From Apostichopus japonicus (taxonomy: Eukaryota; Echinodermata; Holothuroidea; Aspidochirotida; Stichopodidae): DNA of 64,000 nucleotides. Shown here piece after piece: positions 26,880 through 40,600 of this stretch. Both the position numbers and the translations under genes were made by a program. Under the pieces are notes generated by a model. It ran no database searches. It saw only the letters and a program-made list of their open reading frames with translations, and was not told where the DNA came from. Where the stretch lies: contig NC_092567.1 in NCBI RefSeq assembly GCF_037975245.1, positions 23,340,376 to 23,404,375 on the forward strand, written 5' to 3'. Positions within the stretch are counted from its first letter, which is position 1; every line of letters begins with the position of its first letter.

Positions 26880-27255
26880 TACCGAAATTAAGCCAAACTA
26901 ACCTAACATACAACTTAACATAAACTAACCTTACCTAACCTTGCCAGAAGTAATGCAATCGAACCTAATATAAACTTACCTGTCTCATACACCAAACACA
27001 TATCGTTAACCTTAAACTCATCCTAACGTTAAAGATCCTATCCTATCATTGATGATCCAAGCCTATCCTTTTATAGAAAATCATATGCTATCCTTATATT
27101 GAAATTGCTTGACTATCTATATAATGTTGACGGTATTAGCCTCTCCTAACATTGATGATACTTGCCTATACTAACATTGTTGAGCCTAGCCTATCCTAAC
27201 ACTGAAGATCCTAGCTTATCCTAATACTTAAGATCCTATCCTATTTAACGTTGTA
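26880..27255. repeat. Degenerate CCTA-rich tandem repeat
   Basis: The first part (about 26880-26985) repeats variants of AACCTAACATAAACTTACC. The second (about 27000-27250) repeats variants of a roughly 24-bp unit, GATCCTAGCCTATCCTAACATTGA. Copies are badly diverged and unit length drifts. CCTAAC-type words recall telomeric CCCTAA, but no perfect hexamer array is present, so I do not call it telomeric. Confidence 0.75.
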
Positions 27256-27395
27256 CAATGTGCTTGTAAAATGAGGAAGAATCCAAAACTATTACATGCC
27301 ATCCCACCATTGACTCTCAAGTAAGTAGCATATTCAAAATAGATAAAATGAATGAGACAATATTGTGTACAACATAATAATCAGCAGTTATTTCT

Positions 27396-27516
27396 AATCA
27401 GCAGTTATTTTTACGACGCTTAAGCGACCCACAAATGTGGTAGAAACCCGCAAGGGCTTATGGATTTCAACCTACACGTCGGGTGGCTTCCAATTCAACA
27501 TTTTAACTCAAATTTG
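27396..27516 (+). repeat. Dispersed repeat family, copy A (about 120 bp)
   Basis: Matches 62949-63065 in the same orientation over about 120 bp at roughly 85-90 percent by eye. Shared blocks include CAGTTATTTTTA, GACGCTTAAGCGAC, GAAACCCGCA, GGGCTTATGGATT and TTCCAATTCAACATTT. The match stops sharply at about 27516. There are no inverted ends and no poly(A) at the boundary. It could be a fragment of a SINE or of a larger element; I do not recognise the family. Confidence 0.85.
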
Positions 27517-29623
27517 GAATCAACACCTTATAAGGTCGAACAAAAGTAGTTGGCTCTCCAAAAACATGTCTTCACCCATCCCCCCACCGCCCTCACTCGT
27601 TGTGAGACCGTTGGGGGGGGGGGCTGACACGTCTGTCCTATATCTCTCATAAATTTTCACAATGAATAATTGTTGACCTCACCAACATCGACGTTATTCT
27701 TAGAATCTCAATATATAAGGTACCGTAACATGCGATCTATCCCAGCAATGAGACCTACATCCTAGTCAGGTCCCAACAGAGAACTTTGCGTATATGAAGT
27801 CCCAAGCTCTCTTCACATGTCGACATACATTTCTCTCAAAAAATGTACTTTTTAGAGCTATATCTGGAATCACAAACAAATATTGTCTTACCGAGATAAT
27901 TGCTTTAAATTATTATTGTCGTTTCCTCTCTATCTTTTCGTTTTTTTCTCTCACATTTTGTTTGTCTCAATTTTTCTCAGTGTCCAGTACAATCGAAGCA
28001 ATTGTTGAGGTATTCCGTTTTTTTTTTTGTGGAATTTCCCTACAAAGGGCCTTGCAAACGACTATTAAAGAGTTTAATTGGGTTTGACGCAATGATAGGA
28101 AAAGCAGCTGCGGGGATAACTACATTGGAGAAAAGGAAGACTCTTCTAAAACGGCCCAGTTTTTCCTGATGGTGAGATTTCCCATAGGAGTTGTTCCGGG
28201 AACGGTATTGTCAAAGTTATTGGACAGACAGACGGGATTTTCGTCACTGCCTTATACCGTAAGTTATCGACTACTTGAATCGGTAAACGGTTATTCATCG
28301 ACGGTATGACGATAACCGGTTATCATACCACTGAATAGAAGATTCAGTTTCTGACCACTTGTAATAAACACAATAAAGTGAAATTTTATTGGTATTTGTA
28401 GTCGATGTTATTATGGTTATTTTATTATAATATCTAATGTGTGTGTGTGTATTTTACAGACGTTTTTTCCTTTCGATGAAAAAACACAAGCAGACAAACA
28501 AACAAAATATTTAAATCAGCAATCTGATTTTGATCCATTTTTTTAATGAAAGTATCAAACTTTACTTAAACGAATACTGCAATTGGCAAAAACGATTGTA
28601 TTTCAACGAGTTTTAAATCAAACGAAGATGATTAATAATCCAATAGTCTGTGAATCTATGCGGTTCTTAACATTTCCTCAAATTTTGATTAACAACATTT
28701 AAAACGCAAATTTTAAGATGGTAAAACAAATCACGTGACGTATCTGGTATACACGCCGCGTTAAAACAAGTTAATATCAAATGAATATTCATCTTATATA
28801 TGCAAATAATATTTGCCTATTCATGGAGGAGACTTTCCACATTATTTGTGTTTATCTTTGGCAAAACAAGAAGACATAGAATCCGCAGGTAGCACTGATT
28901 TGTTAGGTAAATCATCCGAAAACGTTATAAACACGTTTCCCTTTTTAAAGTTACAAGTATAAAACCAATCCTGCCACAAGATGAACTGAAGAAGAGTGAT
29001 GTTAAATAGAGTTTATTCCTGTCATTTATAAGCTAATAAGTAAACATAAAAAATGCAATGAAATTTACAGTCATTTTTATGAGTTCAGCATGCATTGAGA
29101 TAGTATACGTTGTATAAAGTATCCTATGGCTTTACCACATTATATTCAAACCAACGACAAAAGCGAGGGTATCGCTAACAACAGGGAGCTGTATATAAGA
29201 ATGAAAAGGAAACTTGTGTAATTCTGCGATCTACTCAAAACAAAATCCAGTTACGCAGGCTAAAACATTCGTGTCTTCGAAATGACCCTTTATTTTTAGG
29301 CAGAATTTGAAGTGTCGAATCATAAATCGAGATAACCTAAAATGGCAATGAAAATCATGCTACCCTCCACTCGGGGAATTAATAATACTTTTGTACGTCG
29401 TATTTGTGTAAATTAACGTATATTAGATCGATAGATCATAAATACTTGTTACATAGCTATCAACAGCAATCCTCAATGCAGGGATAAATTGGGGCCAGAG
29501 AGACTCAAACTGAGCACTTCAAATGAATTTCGCTGGCTGGATCATAAAGTAATCGAGACAAAAAGGTAGAGAAATAGGACAGGCAATAGTTCAGGACAGG
29601 CATATCAACCTCATGCAAAATGG

Positions 29624-29625
<2 letters not shown>
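27517..29625. other. Non-coding stretch, nothing recognised
   Basis: No exon is supported. A G10 run lies at about 27613. A near-perfect 27-base palindrome centred on ATAACCGGTTAT lies at about 28301-28327. A short GT run lies near 28440. Confidence 0.5.
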
Positions 29626-29667
<42 letters not shown>

Positions 29668-29728
29668 TATATATATAAATATGTATATATATATATAAAT
29701 ATGTATATATATATATATATATATATAT
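29626..29728. repeat. (TA)n microsatellite with AAATATG interruptions
   Basis: About 103 bp. The bases immediately left (TCATGCAAAATGGTCGATATA) nearly match a string at about 30072-30092. The tract may therefore have grown from a TATA inside a short duplicated sequence. Confidence 0.96.
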
Positions 29729-31022
29729 GCAGGAATCGTAAATTCAACTTGGGAGCCCCTTAGGAATGTTGTATAATTGTTGGATTTGCGTTGCATACTA
29801 TATAAACAAGAGTTTATCCTGAGATAGAGTAACGTCAGAAGTTATCTCTACATAATATTTTCATGGTCATTATTGTTAATTTCCGCAACTAGGATCGAAC
29901 CAAGAAAACATTTCCTCTTCGGCAAAAGTCTCACCGATGCAAAACGATGTAGAACAAAACTGATTTCTCATCTTCACAAATTTCCTCTCACTTCAGACCA
30001 TTGTTCATTACCTTTTAAATGGAAGAAGTCAACGTTCTTTGGTGAAAGTAATATTTATTTATTACAAGACTTCATGAAAAATGGTCGATATAAATGTTAC
30101 ATCATGTTGAACTCATGTTCAGCGGTATTCAGTCATACAGTAAAGGCAAGAGCGGCTGGGTGTCATATCGAGAAAGTAGTACAAAGGTATGTAATTAAAA
30201 TGGGTGTTAAGCACCGTTACTACTCCCTTCTCGCACCCCTCCCATGACCACCCTCCTTCACCGGCTAATAAACTTCAATGTACCAATCCAAATGCCTTAC
30301 AAATTGCCATTGAAACTTTACTTGAGCAAGCACAACAAGAAATGTTATTGTGACGCATGCGTAATGCAAGTAACGTATGATAAACAAGCTACAAGGTTAC
30401 CTTCGCTTGTGTAAAATACTGTACAAATAAATAAGAAACGGAAGCAACAGTTTCTGATTCAAATTTTCAACATGAGTTAACAGCAACTGACGTATAGCCG
30501 GAATAATAAATTGAGCTTAACATTCGTGTTTGTGTTTAACCGCAAATATTTTTTCATGAGCGATATGATTTATCGAATTTTGCATTTCAAACGATTTTTT
30601 AGGTGTTTGCAATTGAATTAGCGCCACTCAGCTCTTTGAACCACCGCACATTAAAATCCAGACGCAAATCGACATTTCTGAAGGATTCGCTGCTGGGAGG
30701 TCAAACGTTTTAGTCGTTTTCCTTTTCGTAATCTTTTGGCGTGCAAGGGTAGAATCATCAATGGAATGAAACGATCAATTCCGTACTATGCATAGGTCAA
30801 TTTACAACTGTGCAGCTACATTGAACACTACGGTAACTCACGGATTGCATTCTGGTTGTGATTCATATTAAATTTTCCGTTTTGATAACACTAAAAAGAT
30901 TTCTGCCAGGAAGATGCGGTGAGTAAGAGGGTTCTGCAGCGATCACGTTCGATTGAATATAGTGCTACAATTTTGTAATTTTTTTCTTACTTTGATGGAA
31001 ATAAATTCATCATCGGTCAACC
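29729..31022. other. Non-coding stretch, nothing recognised
   Basis: The longest frame here (29873-30247, 124 codons, plus) has no recognisable domain, low complexity or signal peptide and is probably chance. A perfect ACGCATGCGT palindrome lies near 30354. Confidence 0.5.
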
Positions 31023-31130
31023 CGATAGCTTCACCCAGTTGGAATTTTGTTACACACTACACCTTCATGTCCCGCTTCACAGCAGTCGTACTGATAGTAC
31101 GAGCAGTATGAATATCATGTTTCTACTATA
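31023..31130 (-). repeat. Member of the 55-kb inverted/tandem repeat family
   Basis: Read on the minus strand, this matches 55330-55440. Shared blocks in order are GATATTC, TACTGCTC, TACT-TCAGTAC, TGCT-TGAA, GGACA-GAA, AGTG and CCAACTGGGTG. It contains a perfect small hairpin (CGTACT ATC AGTACG). This is a single copy without the tandem units seen at 55 kb. The family is not one I recognise. Confidence 0.75.
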
Positions 31131-34094
31131 ACATCAAGGCTAGGAACAGTACTGTACGTTATACGTTTACAATGGCACATGAGCTCAGCAGATTGAGTCA
31201 TTTGTCAGTGGCAGGACTTTTTCAGTTTCTTCAAATCTTAATTCTTTCATCTTTTAAGAATGACGCCCCTTATATTCATGATCTGTCTTAACCAATCCTC
31301 TAGGTATATCTTTGTAAGGTTTGTGCCTCACCTTAATCTTGTAACGTAAATACAACAAACTATACAACATTCCTAAGGGGGCTCCCTGTTTAAATTTACG
31401 ATTCCTACATGTATCAGATAACTTAACGAAATGGTTTGTTAAACATTTTACAATCACCGAGATGAGAGAGGTTGACAAAGAGAGAGAGAGGGAAATCAGT
31501 TTATAAATCAACGGGTGATTAAATACGTGAGTGATAATTTAATGACGATTATCAGTATTGTCTATTTAAACATCTATAAATCAATATACTTAACAAGCGG
31601 ATCGGTTTATTCACTATATCTTTCTGTGACAGACCCGGGCAAAACTTCTTATTTTTTCTTTGACAAAATAGTTATGTCGAATGTTTAAAGAATATATCTG
31701 AGGTTAATGTTCACACTCTTTAAACTGGGTTGTAGAACGAAATATGTGACGTCACTGGAGGGGTGAACGATGTGAAATACGATGTGAAATGATAGCTAAT
31801 TATGTAAATCGTATTTAAATATTATGTATCGGTTGTATCATGTTGTTGATTCATAAACATCTATAAATTACATGAAATATTCTTTTTTTCTCAGAGAATT
31901 AGGTGAAGGATGACAGAACGAGATTTAAGGAGAACGGATGATGTTAAACACAAACAAGTCTTATTACGACCACAATAATCCATATTTTATATTTGTGACA
32001 AATACACGACGGTTTTTATGGTTTTGTGCTTGATATTCAGCGTTTTTGGTTTGTTTTGAGTTTGTTCTCATAAAACAAACCCGTCAGGAAAAAAAAAACA
32101 TGTGGCAAAAAAGAAAATATTTTATGTAATATATATTTTATTTATTTACGTAAAATTTTCATTTGTTACGAAGTAATTGAAACGTTTTTCAGAGATCAAT
32201 CTGTTGGTTTTAAAGATACTTGTTCTTTTATTTGAGGAAAACAAATGTTTTCCTCATGAATTTTTTTCAAATAAAGTGATAATTCCTGATATAAGGTAAT
32301 TTTATTGTTTCTTTACCTTGTTTTAATATGAATCTATATAACGCGCACATATTCCATACATTGTCCAGACAATCAACGTTTAAATTACTTACATTTAAAA
32401 GTAATGATTGATATAAACGCCTGCGACCAAGTTACATGACGATTTTATTTTACACAGACCTTTCTATTGACTGTTCGTGATATTTTTTTATGTGGAAATG
32501 CTGTTCAAAACTGTGGGATTGCACTGTCTCGAGATCCACTGTCTCATATCTTAAGTAAATATATGAGATGTATATAGATTAATTCATTATTCATTCTCCG
32601 TTTTCTTTTTGGTATTCGTATTTTGTAATTAACCGGTGACAAATCATGTATTCAGGGTAAAATGAAGAATCTAATTTCTTGAAAAATTGTTTTTGACATA
32701 ATCTTCCATCGTTCAAGTTTTCATCAATCACATAGCTACCGTTTTTTTTTTTTTTGGTTCTAGCAAATATCAACGCAAACACTTATCGAATTGATAAATA
32801 ACCGTTAAAACAGGTATTTCATCCGTTAGGCAAAATGAGCGGCGGACACAGGATCTTAAAGGAGCAGGTTTGTCATTGGAACTTCCAAACCTTCTCTCAG
32901 GTATAGAAGGGAATCTGGGGTGTCCTCTCGTTCACAATGCTCATTGAAGTTACATCAGCTATTCACATAGGCCTATAATATATTTTCATCAAAATCCAAA
33001 AATTGAATTTAAAGATAATCCGATTAAAATCATAATGACAGAGAACAGTTCGTAAATTCTCTGCATGTATATATATATATATATGCATTTCGATGTAGTA
33101 AAGCCACGCATTTCTGACACACGTAATCATGTGTTATCCTCCGGATATTTCCCTCTCGAATTCGAGGAGTAATTTAGACCTGACAGCTCCTATAATTGAT
33201 TATTAGTTATCTTGATAAAGTGACATTTATATCAGACGCATTTTCGTTCTCCTTAGAGTGGAATTAAGTGTAAGTGATTTACTTCAACTTTAATTAGGTC
33301 TGTAATTCTACATCGTAATTTAATTAAAAGCAGTTTGTCTCCTCTGGAAGAGAAAAGAAAGGAAAGGAAATGAAAAGAACAAGAGAAAGGGGGAAAATAA
33401 AGACGGGCTTCTATTGGAGGAAGTCAAAGGATTACTAATTTTGTCTATAATTAGGGACACAATGATGAAGTATTTTGATTAACAAGTAGTTAACCGTCAA
33501 ACAGAGCAAGGTATACATGGTGACACTTCTAAATGGCATTACTGGCAAAAAGCTTCGATCAGTGGGTAAAGATTTAATTTTAATCGGCATTCATTGACGG
33601 ATGATCTCGATTCGTTTGATTCATCATCATCGATGAAATCAAAGAAGGTTTCTTTTCTTTAGGAATTAAGAAGGTTAATGCTTATATAACGCGCGGGGAA
33701 TAATTTACAATTAATAAACGGATTATCATACAAACAATATATTATCATCGAAAACTGTCACAAATATTTTAGACTTGTGATGAATTCTTCAACAAAAGAA
33801 CAATGTTAGATTATAGAAAGGGGATGGGCTCTCATTTTGGTTCAACTGCAATTACTAGAATATTTGATATGTAAAACAAAGTTTATAACGAATATGGATA
33901 GGAAAGGAATCATACTGGAAACCAATAATTGAGTTGAAGAAGACGAAAAATGCATGGCTGAATTAGACGGTTGCTAAGATTAAGGATATTTTATTGTCTT
34001 TATTTGTTGATGGAATATTAATCATATAGTGACTATATTTTCAACCTTTATATTCATTACTTTCATCCTTTATAGTTCTAGTGTGTGTAAAATC
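31131..34094. other. Non-coding stretch, nothing recognised
   Basis: No exon is supported. A short GA run lies near 31480 and a TGACGTCA site at 31747-31754. A TAGGCCTA octamer lies at 32968-32975. A short (TA)n lies at about 33067-33084 and a purine-rich patch near 33350-33390. Confidence 0.5.
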
Positions 34095-34336
34095 CACTTT
34101 AACCCCCCACCCCCCCCCTCACACACTCATCTGGACTTGACAATAAGATAAGTTTGCTGGTATATAAGTTAAGTATGTTTTAATTTGTTTTCTTGCTGTA
34201 GTTCAAAGTTTACTGGCATGATAACCACTAACTTCCTATTTATATTAATATTTGCATATTTACGTAACAAAATTTACATTCACCGCACCCCCCCCTCCGC
34301 CACCTACCCTCATCAGGACTTGACAATAAGAACATT
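34095..34336. repeat. Direct duplication, period about 183 bp, with C-rich core
   Basis: Two copies of a C-rich run followed by ACTCATCTGGACTTGACAAT or a close variant end at about 34150 and 34334. The sequence before each copy also matches loosely (AAAATCCACTTTAACC versus AAAATTTACATTCACC). The copies therefore look like an old tandem duplication rather than chance C tracts. Confidence 0.75.
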
Positions 34337-34972
34337 TCTCAAGAGTAAAAAAAATAATAGAATTCCCATTCTAATAATCAAGTGAATAAAAAAACAAAAC
34401 ACACATCTTTTTCTCCAACTTTAAATCATTTTTATATAACCAAACCAAAATGTATAGACCCACATTCTCTAAACTACGTATATACACATGTAACTAAACT
34501 CTCCCTTCATATTGTCCAAGACTACGACGCCGACTACGAACATTTGATTAAACAAATAATTATCATTTTATGAACTCTCCGAGTAATACAAGTCGAAGCT
34601 AATAATCGTCTTTGTCTAGGACAAAAATTGGGTCCGTTTATGACGTCATTAATACGTTAATTGGTGCTGTTATATTAAAAAATAACTTCATGCTATTGGT
34701 TCTGATGTTTTTCATTAGTTCATTGTACTTGGTGCGACAATCTCGCGTATATGCATGCGTGTGTAATTGCATACACACAGATTGTATACACACAGATTTA
34801 CAACATGCGATGTGTATTTGTTATTTATAAAGATGTACCTTAGTGATATTTTCATGCGAAGAGAAAGTGCCTTAACCTTTACAAACTTACATAATTCTTC
34901 TTACGTCAGAATTAATTAAGTGTATCAGACTCAGCATGATGAATGAATATATGTATATAAATGTATGTATAT

Positions 34973-35003
<31 letters not shown>

Positions 35004-37247
35004 CATAAATATATATATATATATTATATATTTATTTATATACATAAATATATATATATATATATATGTGTACATATACATATTCATCACATATAAAGCC
35101 GCTTATTCAAATTATCATGTTTTATGCAAGTTCAAGGATTATCATACATTTTAAACCCTACAAGACCTTTATGTGGTGTGACATTTTGAAATGGCAGTAA
35201 AGTCAAATGCATAAAGATTCCTTGCACTTGCAGTTTTGAACAAAAACGTCTATATACTGAAGATAAATACCGTCAAATTGTCCAAAATGTAATGAACTTG
35301 CTGATAACACCCTAGTTTCTGAATTTCTTAAGGAAATGTTACGATGGTGTTCGGCTTAGTCGTTGATGGGACGACTATAGCTAAGTTGATCTGGTTAAAA
35401 ATTGTCAAGTTGATCAGCTGATCGGAACAGGTTTGCGGGTATCTTTGTTGCTGTGGTGTGTTTTTGGAATACCAAAAGGGGCTCAGTTAAAACTGTATGC
35501 GCACATTAAGATATATAATTGACTTCTTATTATATAGGGTTAAAAACCATTATTAACGTCACACGCCATTTTCGTTCTGACAAAAAAATGTCATTGTCAG
35601 CTCAGCTCAGGGAAATGCTTTCATCTGCGTCATTGGCTTAAGGATCATAAATAAAAAAGAAAACTTATCTGATCGGAAGTAACTTTATTTTTCTGGTGGT
35701 GACAAGTTTAAGCACTTTCTTCAGGTACCTTATGATCATATTTTATAGTTCAGACTTTATATAGGCCTATAGGTTTAAGTATATACTGCCACTGTCCAAA
35801 AGCACATTACACACTGACAAATTGGTCTTTACTAGATTGATAATGAACAAATGCAAATTGTGAAGTGGTTTAAGTTTACAATTTACGGGAAAAGAAGGGC
35901 TAACGGAAGAGCTTAATGGATGCTCAAACGAATCTAAATATAGACCCAAGAGGACTACAAACAGATGATTACTCCCTTGATGTGTTTACACCATCTTCTT
36001 TCTATTTAATGAAAGGGCCGGACTACTTTTTTTTCGATTTTCATTTTAAGAAGGAAGATATCTTCTTCAAAAACGTCCGTAATTTGAGACTCCAAAGTCA
36101 AGGGAACCTATCATCAGTCAGAAGAAAAAAAAACATTTTCCAAGAATATTTTAGAAACTAAACATGGTCAGTTGTCGATACCAACTTTAAATGCGCCAAA
36201 TGACGTCATATCGGCGGACGTGGGCTTATTTGCCTACGTCACGACATCACGATGCATGATGGTACATTAGGGATTGTGTCATACGTTTAGTTGTGTGAAA
36301 GGAATATGGGGACTGATTGTACCGGTCTGACACAATACACTTACCATAATTCCCAATAATCAATACTGCTAGTCAAGTCGTACATCTTAGTCGCCTATTG
36401 TAACAGTTTAAGGTGATCAGAGATTTTGATGTTATAACAATGTTACACAATATCTTTAAATATGAGTACCAGGAATAGATGTAACGAAAAATATATTTAA
36501 AAAGCAACACTATGCACACGTGTCCTTCGTGTATTTCTAAGAAGTCGACTAAAACTATTTTATTTTTTGTAGTAAAGATAAGGAACCGTAAACTTAGGAT
36601 CAAACAAGAAATTGGGCAACATTTAGACATTTAATTCCGTGTAAATGTGAGGAAACTAAAGTGTTTCATACAAGCTGTAGCTATATTGGAAACAATGAAT
36701 GGAAAACCACCATGGAATAGGTCTAACCCAATTAAATTAAATTGCAGTTAAGATGTTCCTTGTCTTTTATGTAGAAACAAAATACACTATACAGCGAAAC
36801 TATTTACATATCGGCTTCACGTTCAGTAAGAATTCATGCGGCTTTCACTGTTGCAGGTCTCGGGTGTGGACTATAGCGGGACCCGTGTGACAATATTTAT
36901 GCAATAGAACCTACATGGTAATGTTGCGTTTTCTATAGTGCGTTACATTTCGTCTTGTGAATTGAATACGCGTACGGACAGCCACCCCTCCCCGCCCCCC
37001 CCCCCCCTCGGCGTTAAATAATACCCAGTGTGTAACTTCTCTTAGTAAACTTAGTATACCATTTAGCTTCGTTCAAGTTAAACACACACGAATGCATTCT
37101 GAGGAGTTTGGAAGTTTCTGAAGTTTTCAACACAAAAATTAAACCATCCTTCTATATAACCTGGGTTACAGACACTCGATCCATGAGGTTGCGAGGCAGA
37201 ACTCCATGGGTAAAGGTATACATAAACATGAAACTGAACATTACGCC
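34337..37247. other. Non-coding stretch with a (TA)n tract
   Basis: No exon is supported. TGACGTCA sites lie at 34641-34648 and 36201-36208, a TAGGCCTA octamer at 35762-35769 and a C13 run at 36995-37007. A short repeat of TACACACAGATT lies near 34775-34800. Confidence 0.5.
34948..35069. repeat. (TA)n-rich tract with ACATAAATA interruptions
   Basis: About 120 bp of TA alternation with several AAATA and TTTA breaks, ending near GTGTACATATACATAT. Confidence 0.94.
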
Positions 37248-37606
37248 CATAGGCGTAGGAGCCTAATTAGATTTGGAGGGGGGGGGGGGGCTGTAACGAC
37301 TTGCCCGAAAAGTATAACAAAATTTTTCATGTTAATGTGCATATCATATAGGCATTCATCGATTATTACATCACATGCCAATAACATACAATCATTTTCC
37401 GTGTCATTACCTTTCCATATTGGTCAGAATTATTGGTGAAGTCGTTACAATAATAATGATAATAATAATAACATAAGTTTAACCATTCAATAACACTTTG
37501 CAAATTATTTTTCTTTCAGTAGGTGCCCGCAAAATTCTCAGCATATTGCCCGAATTTTCACAACAATTTTGGTTGGGGGCTGCAGCCCCCGCCTCCTACG
37601 CCTATG
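37248..37606. mobile_element. Non-autonomous hAT-type miniature element with perfect 8-bp target duplication
   Basis: The left end CATAGGCGTAGGAG and the right end (its exact inverse, CTCCTACGCCTATG) form a 14-bp perfect terminal inverted repeat. The 8 bases outside each end are identical, ATTACGCC at 37240-37247 and at 37607-37614. An 8-bp duplication is the hallmark of the hAT superfamily. The 359-bp interior has a G-run just inside the left end, GGGGGCTGCAGCCCCC near the right end, and a short ATA/AAT repeat around 37450. There is no transposase frame, so it would need one supplied in trans. The intact ends and duplication suggest a fairly recent insertion. Confidence 0.93.
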
Positions 37607-40600
37607 ATTACGCCTACTGCGCAAAAAAGCATTCAACACCCTCTGGTTAAGGAGGTTCAAATGTCTTCTTTTTTCCCTTCTAATTGCTTATTGGTGTGAA
37701 TAGTGAAAAAGTTTATGAAACACTGAAGGATGTTAACCTGCAATTCCCTCATTTGAAGTCCATCCTACAACTTATATAAATACCCTGTCGGTTTGCATGA
37801 ATGCAGAACTAGTCCAATGTTCTATTTTTCCTCACACAGTTCTCTTTCATCGTCCCATCACCTTTGTTTTAAGGCGCTAACATGAAATGGAACCTCGAAC
37901 TCAACACTTCCTTTTTAGGGAAAACGTTTCGACTAGTCCAACAGGTAAAACAAAACTGGTTATCAATGCCTTTAATTAAAATCACCGGAAATATATTCGA
38001 ATTTTGAAATCGAGCGACCAATTTACCTTGTCTGAACCCCTCATCAACAAAGTAGGTCACGTGATGTTAGTGACGTGTACGGAGACAGGTTATAGACATA
38101 CTGAGCTAACTTATTGAGGCTCATACCTCAACCTTACAACATAAGTTATGTACAAGGACACTATATAATCATTATTATGAATAAAAGTTTGTACAAGTCG
38201 TTCTCAAATGATGATGAAAAGTTTCCTTAAATATCTGTAAATTCTATACCTGCAGAGGTGTCACCATGTACTCACAATGTTGTACCCACTGTACCTGCTA
38301 TGTCAATGTGTCAGTAGCATATAAAGACTAAAAGAAATGGTAATGGTAGCTATGATATCAGAAAGAACCTGTACCCGAAAATTAAACTTCAGTGCATTTT
38401 GCCGAGGAAAACCTTTATCAACCCCGATCCATTGTCACCATTTAACCATGCCGATAACATGCTAGTGAAACTCTGGATAGCTTGATACACCGTTAGATCC
38501 ACATATATGCATTTATATCAAGTTATAGCGTATAGGCAGATAGGCATACGCATATGCACGGTCGATAGACCAATAGTCTATGTATACTACCGTGTGTGTA
38601 CGTGTTGTTTTATTATGTAGTTTTACATAGTCTATGAATAGGTCACATGTACGGCACGTGGTGAAATCATTTTTTTACACAAGATTAATTGAACTGAAGA
38701 TTATTTGTCAAGTAGCTGACTTCGGAAAAATACAAATAAAAACAATAACAAAAGCCTTTGATAATACAGTTTTCATGTACCTTGCTTGCTTGTTAAACAA
38801 CTATATAGTGGTCGCATTATCTTTCTTGCCTGGTCGGCTTTCCATATCTTATTCAATAAACAAAGTCTCAGCGATGATAAGTTACCTTAACAAACCACTG
38901 CGTCATACCTAGAACAGCTATAGAAAGAGTTATTTTGGGATTACTTCACACATTAATTTCCCTTGGCCTCAATATTACAAATTTACACGGGTATTTCACG
39001 ACACATTCCGTAACGACTTCCGATGCAGAGATGCCAAATTATTTCGATTTTAGCCTAAAATAAACCATTCATAACACTTCTTCAATTTTCTTTAGGAACC
39101 TTATTTAGTCATAATGTCGATAAATCAATAACACGTCATGTCCAGAGTTAAGATGCTATCTACCGTAGATAGATCTGGCTGCAAGAAGTCTTGATGTATA
39201 CGTATGCTGGATTTCCGTATCTGACTTTTATCCTATAAAATTAACTTAAACATGCACTGCGTTCCGCATTAGACTCGGGGAGGATGCCTCGGCTCTGGTG
39301 AGAAGGGTGTGGTGAGAGTCCAAGTGGGGGCGGGGGGGGGGGGGCAAGCTAATCTCATCTTAAATCTCTCGTCTTTAGTTCTGGCGGAAATGAGAATGGT
39401 CTTCCATTCCGTACTGAATGAACATACGAGTTATATAAGTCATACAATACATTAATGATTTCAATTAAACCACGTTAACTATAGAGTGGTGCAAAGATGT
39501 TCTTTTGACAAAGCTGTAAAGATTTCTGGAAATAAAAAGCAATGCCATATTCTAAAACGATTGTAGGTCTTTAGGCAAAATATGTTACAAATTGTCTCTC
39601 TTTTCTGTACATAAAATCTATGTTAACTCATAGTTATGATAAGGAACAACTGTGTAGTCAAATATGCCAATATCTATCAATACACAAACCAACAACGCCA
39701 AGTTAACTAGGAAATTATAAACACATTTGAAAGAGAAATTTTTTTTTTGCTAGATTCTGATGTCAAAATATTTACTTTCCTCTCAGGCTCCAGGGAAGAT
39801 AATCGCTCTCAAAGGTGACGTTATATGTTTAGGGTTTATCATTATAGCTTCCATCACACCCACACCCACCCCTTCCCACCCACCCACCCCCGTTATACCG
39901 ACGATCACCCTATTTATCATGTTTCTACGCCGTTCATATGTCCATATAGCCAACGCATATATACCAATTCATCGTTCTCCGTCAATTGTTGGAGGAAGCA
40001 CAAATGATAAAAGTGGCATAAAATGACTGGCTCTTTTTTCTTCTAGATTTAACAGTTAAAAGTGATAACCTCCTTTTAATAAACATCTCACATATTTCAC
40101 TACTGCTACCGCCTTCGGATGTAATATCGCTGTCATATATTATCTTCCCTTTAACAAAACATTCACCTTGTTTGACACCCACCCATAGCTTAAATGATTC
40201 CAAAAAGTCTGAAAAGAGAAAAATATTTGCGATTTCTTTTCGGTTTTATTCATGTTTTCAGGAAACGCGTTGGAATGTGGGTGTGATATGTTTAACCCAT
40301 TTCCTTGCGAGACTGTCACCCCCCCCCCCCTTATTAATGTACCATACGTGTGATCCCTACCATAAAGACACTACCGGCATTTTCTTACGCGTACAAGGTC
40401 ACCTGATGGAAACTCAGAGAGCATAAATATTAAATTTTGAATGTCAATTGACCAATCCAATCAAAAGCCTGTTCCCCATTTTCGTCATAGCAAGAGAAAA
40501 ATCGATAGCCTTTCAGACTTACTCATTTTGTGCAAACACCTGACAGATTCCTAACTAAACACTCTTCCGAAATAATTATAACTTAAAAAAAAGTGAATGA

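Noticed and set aside
26880-26960. Interstitial telomere array
   Set aside because: No run of perfect TTAGGG/CCCTAA hexamers. Only CCTAAC-like words in a degenerate repeat.
29873-30247. 124-codon open frame, plus strand
   Set aside because: No recognisable domain, signal or repeat. Length is within chance for 64 kb, and no splice or promoter evidence supports it.
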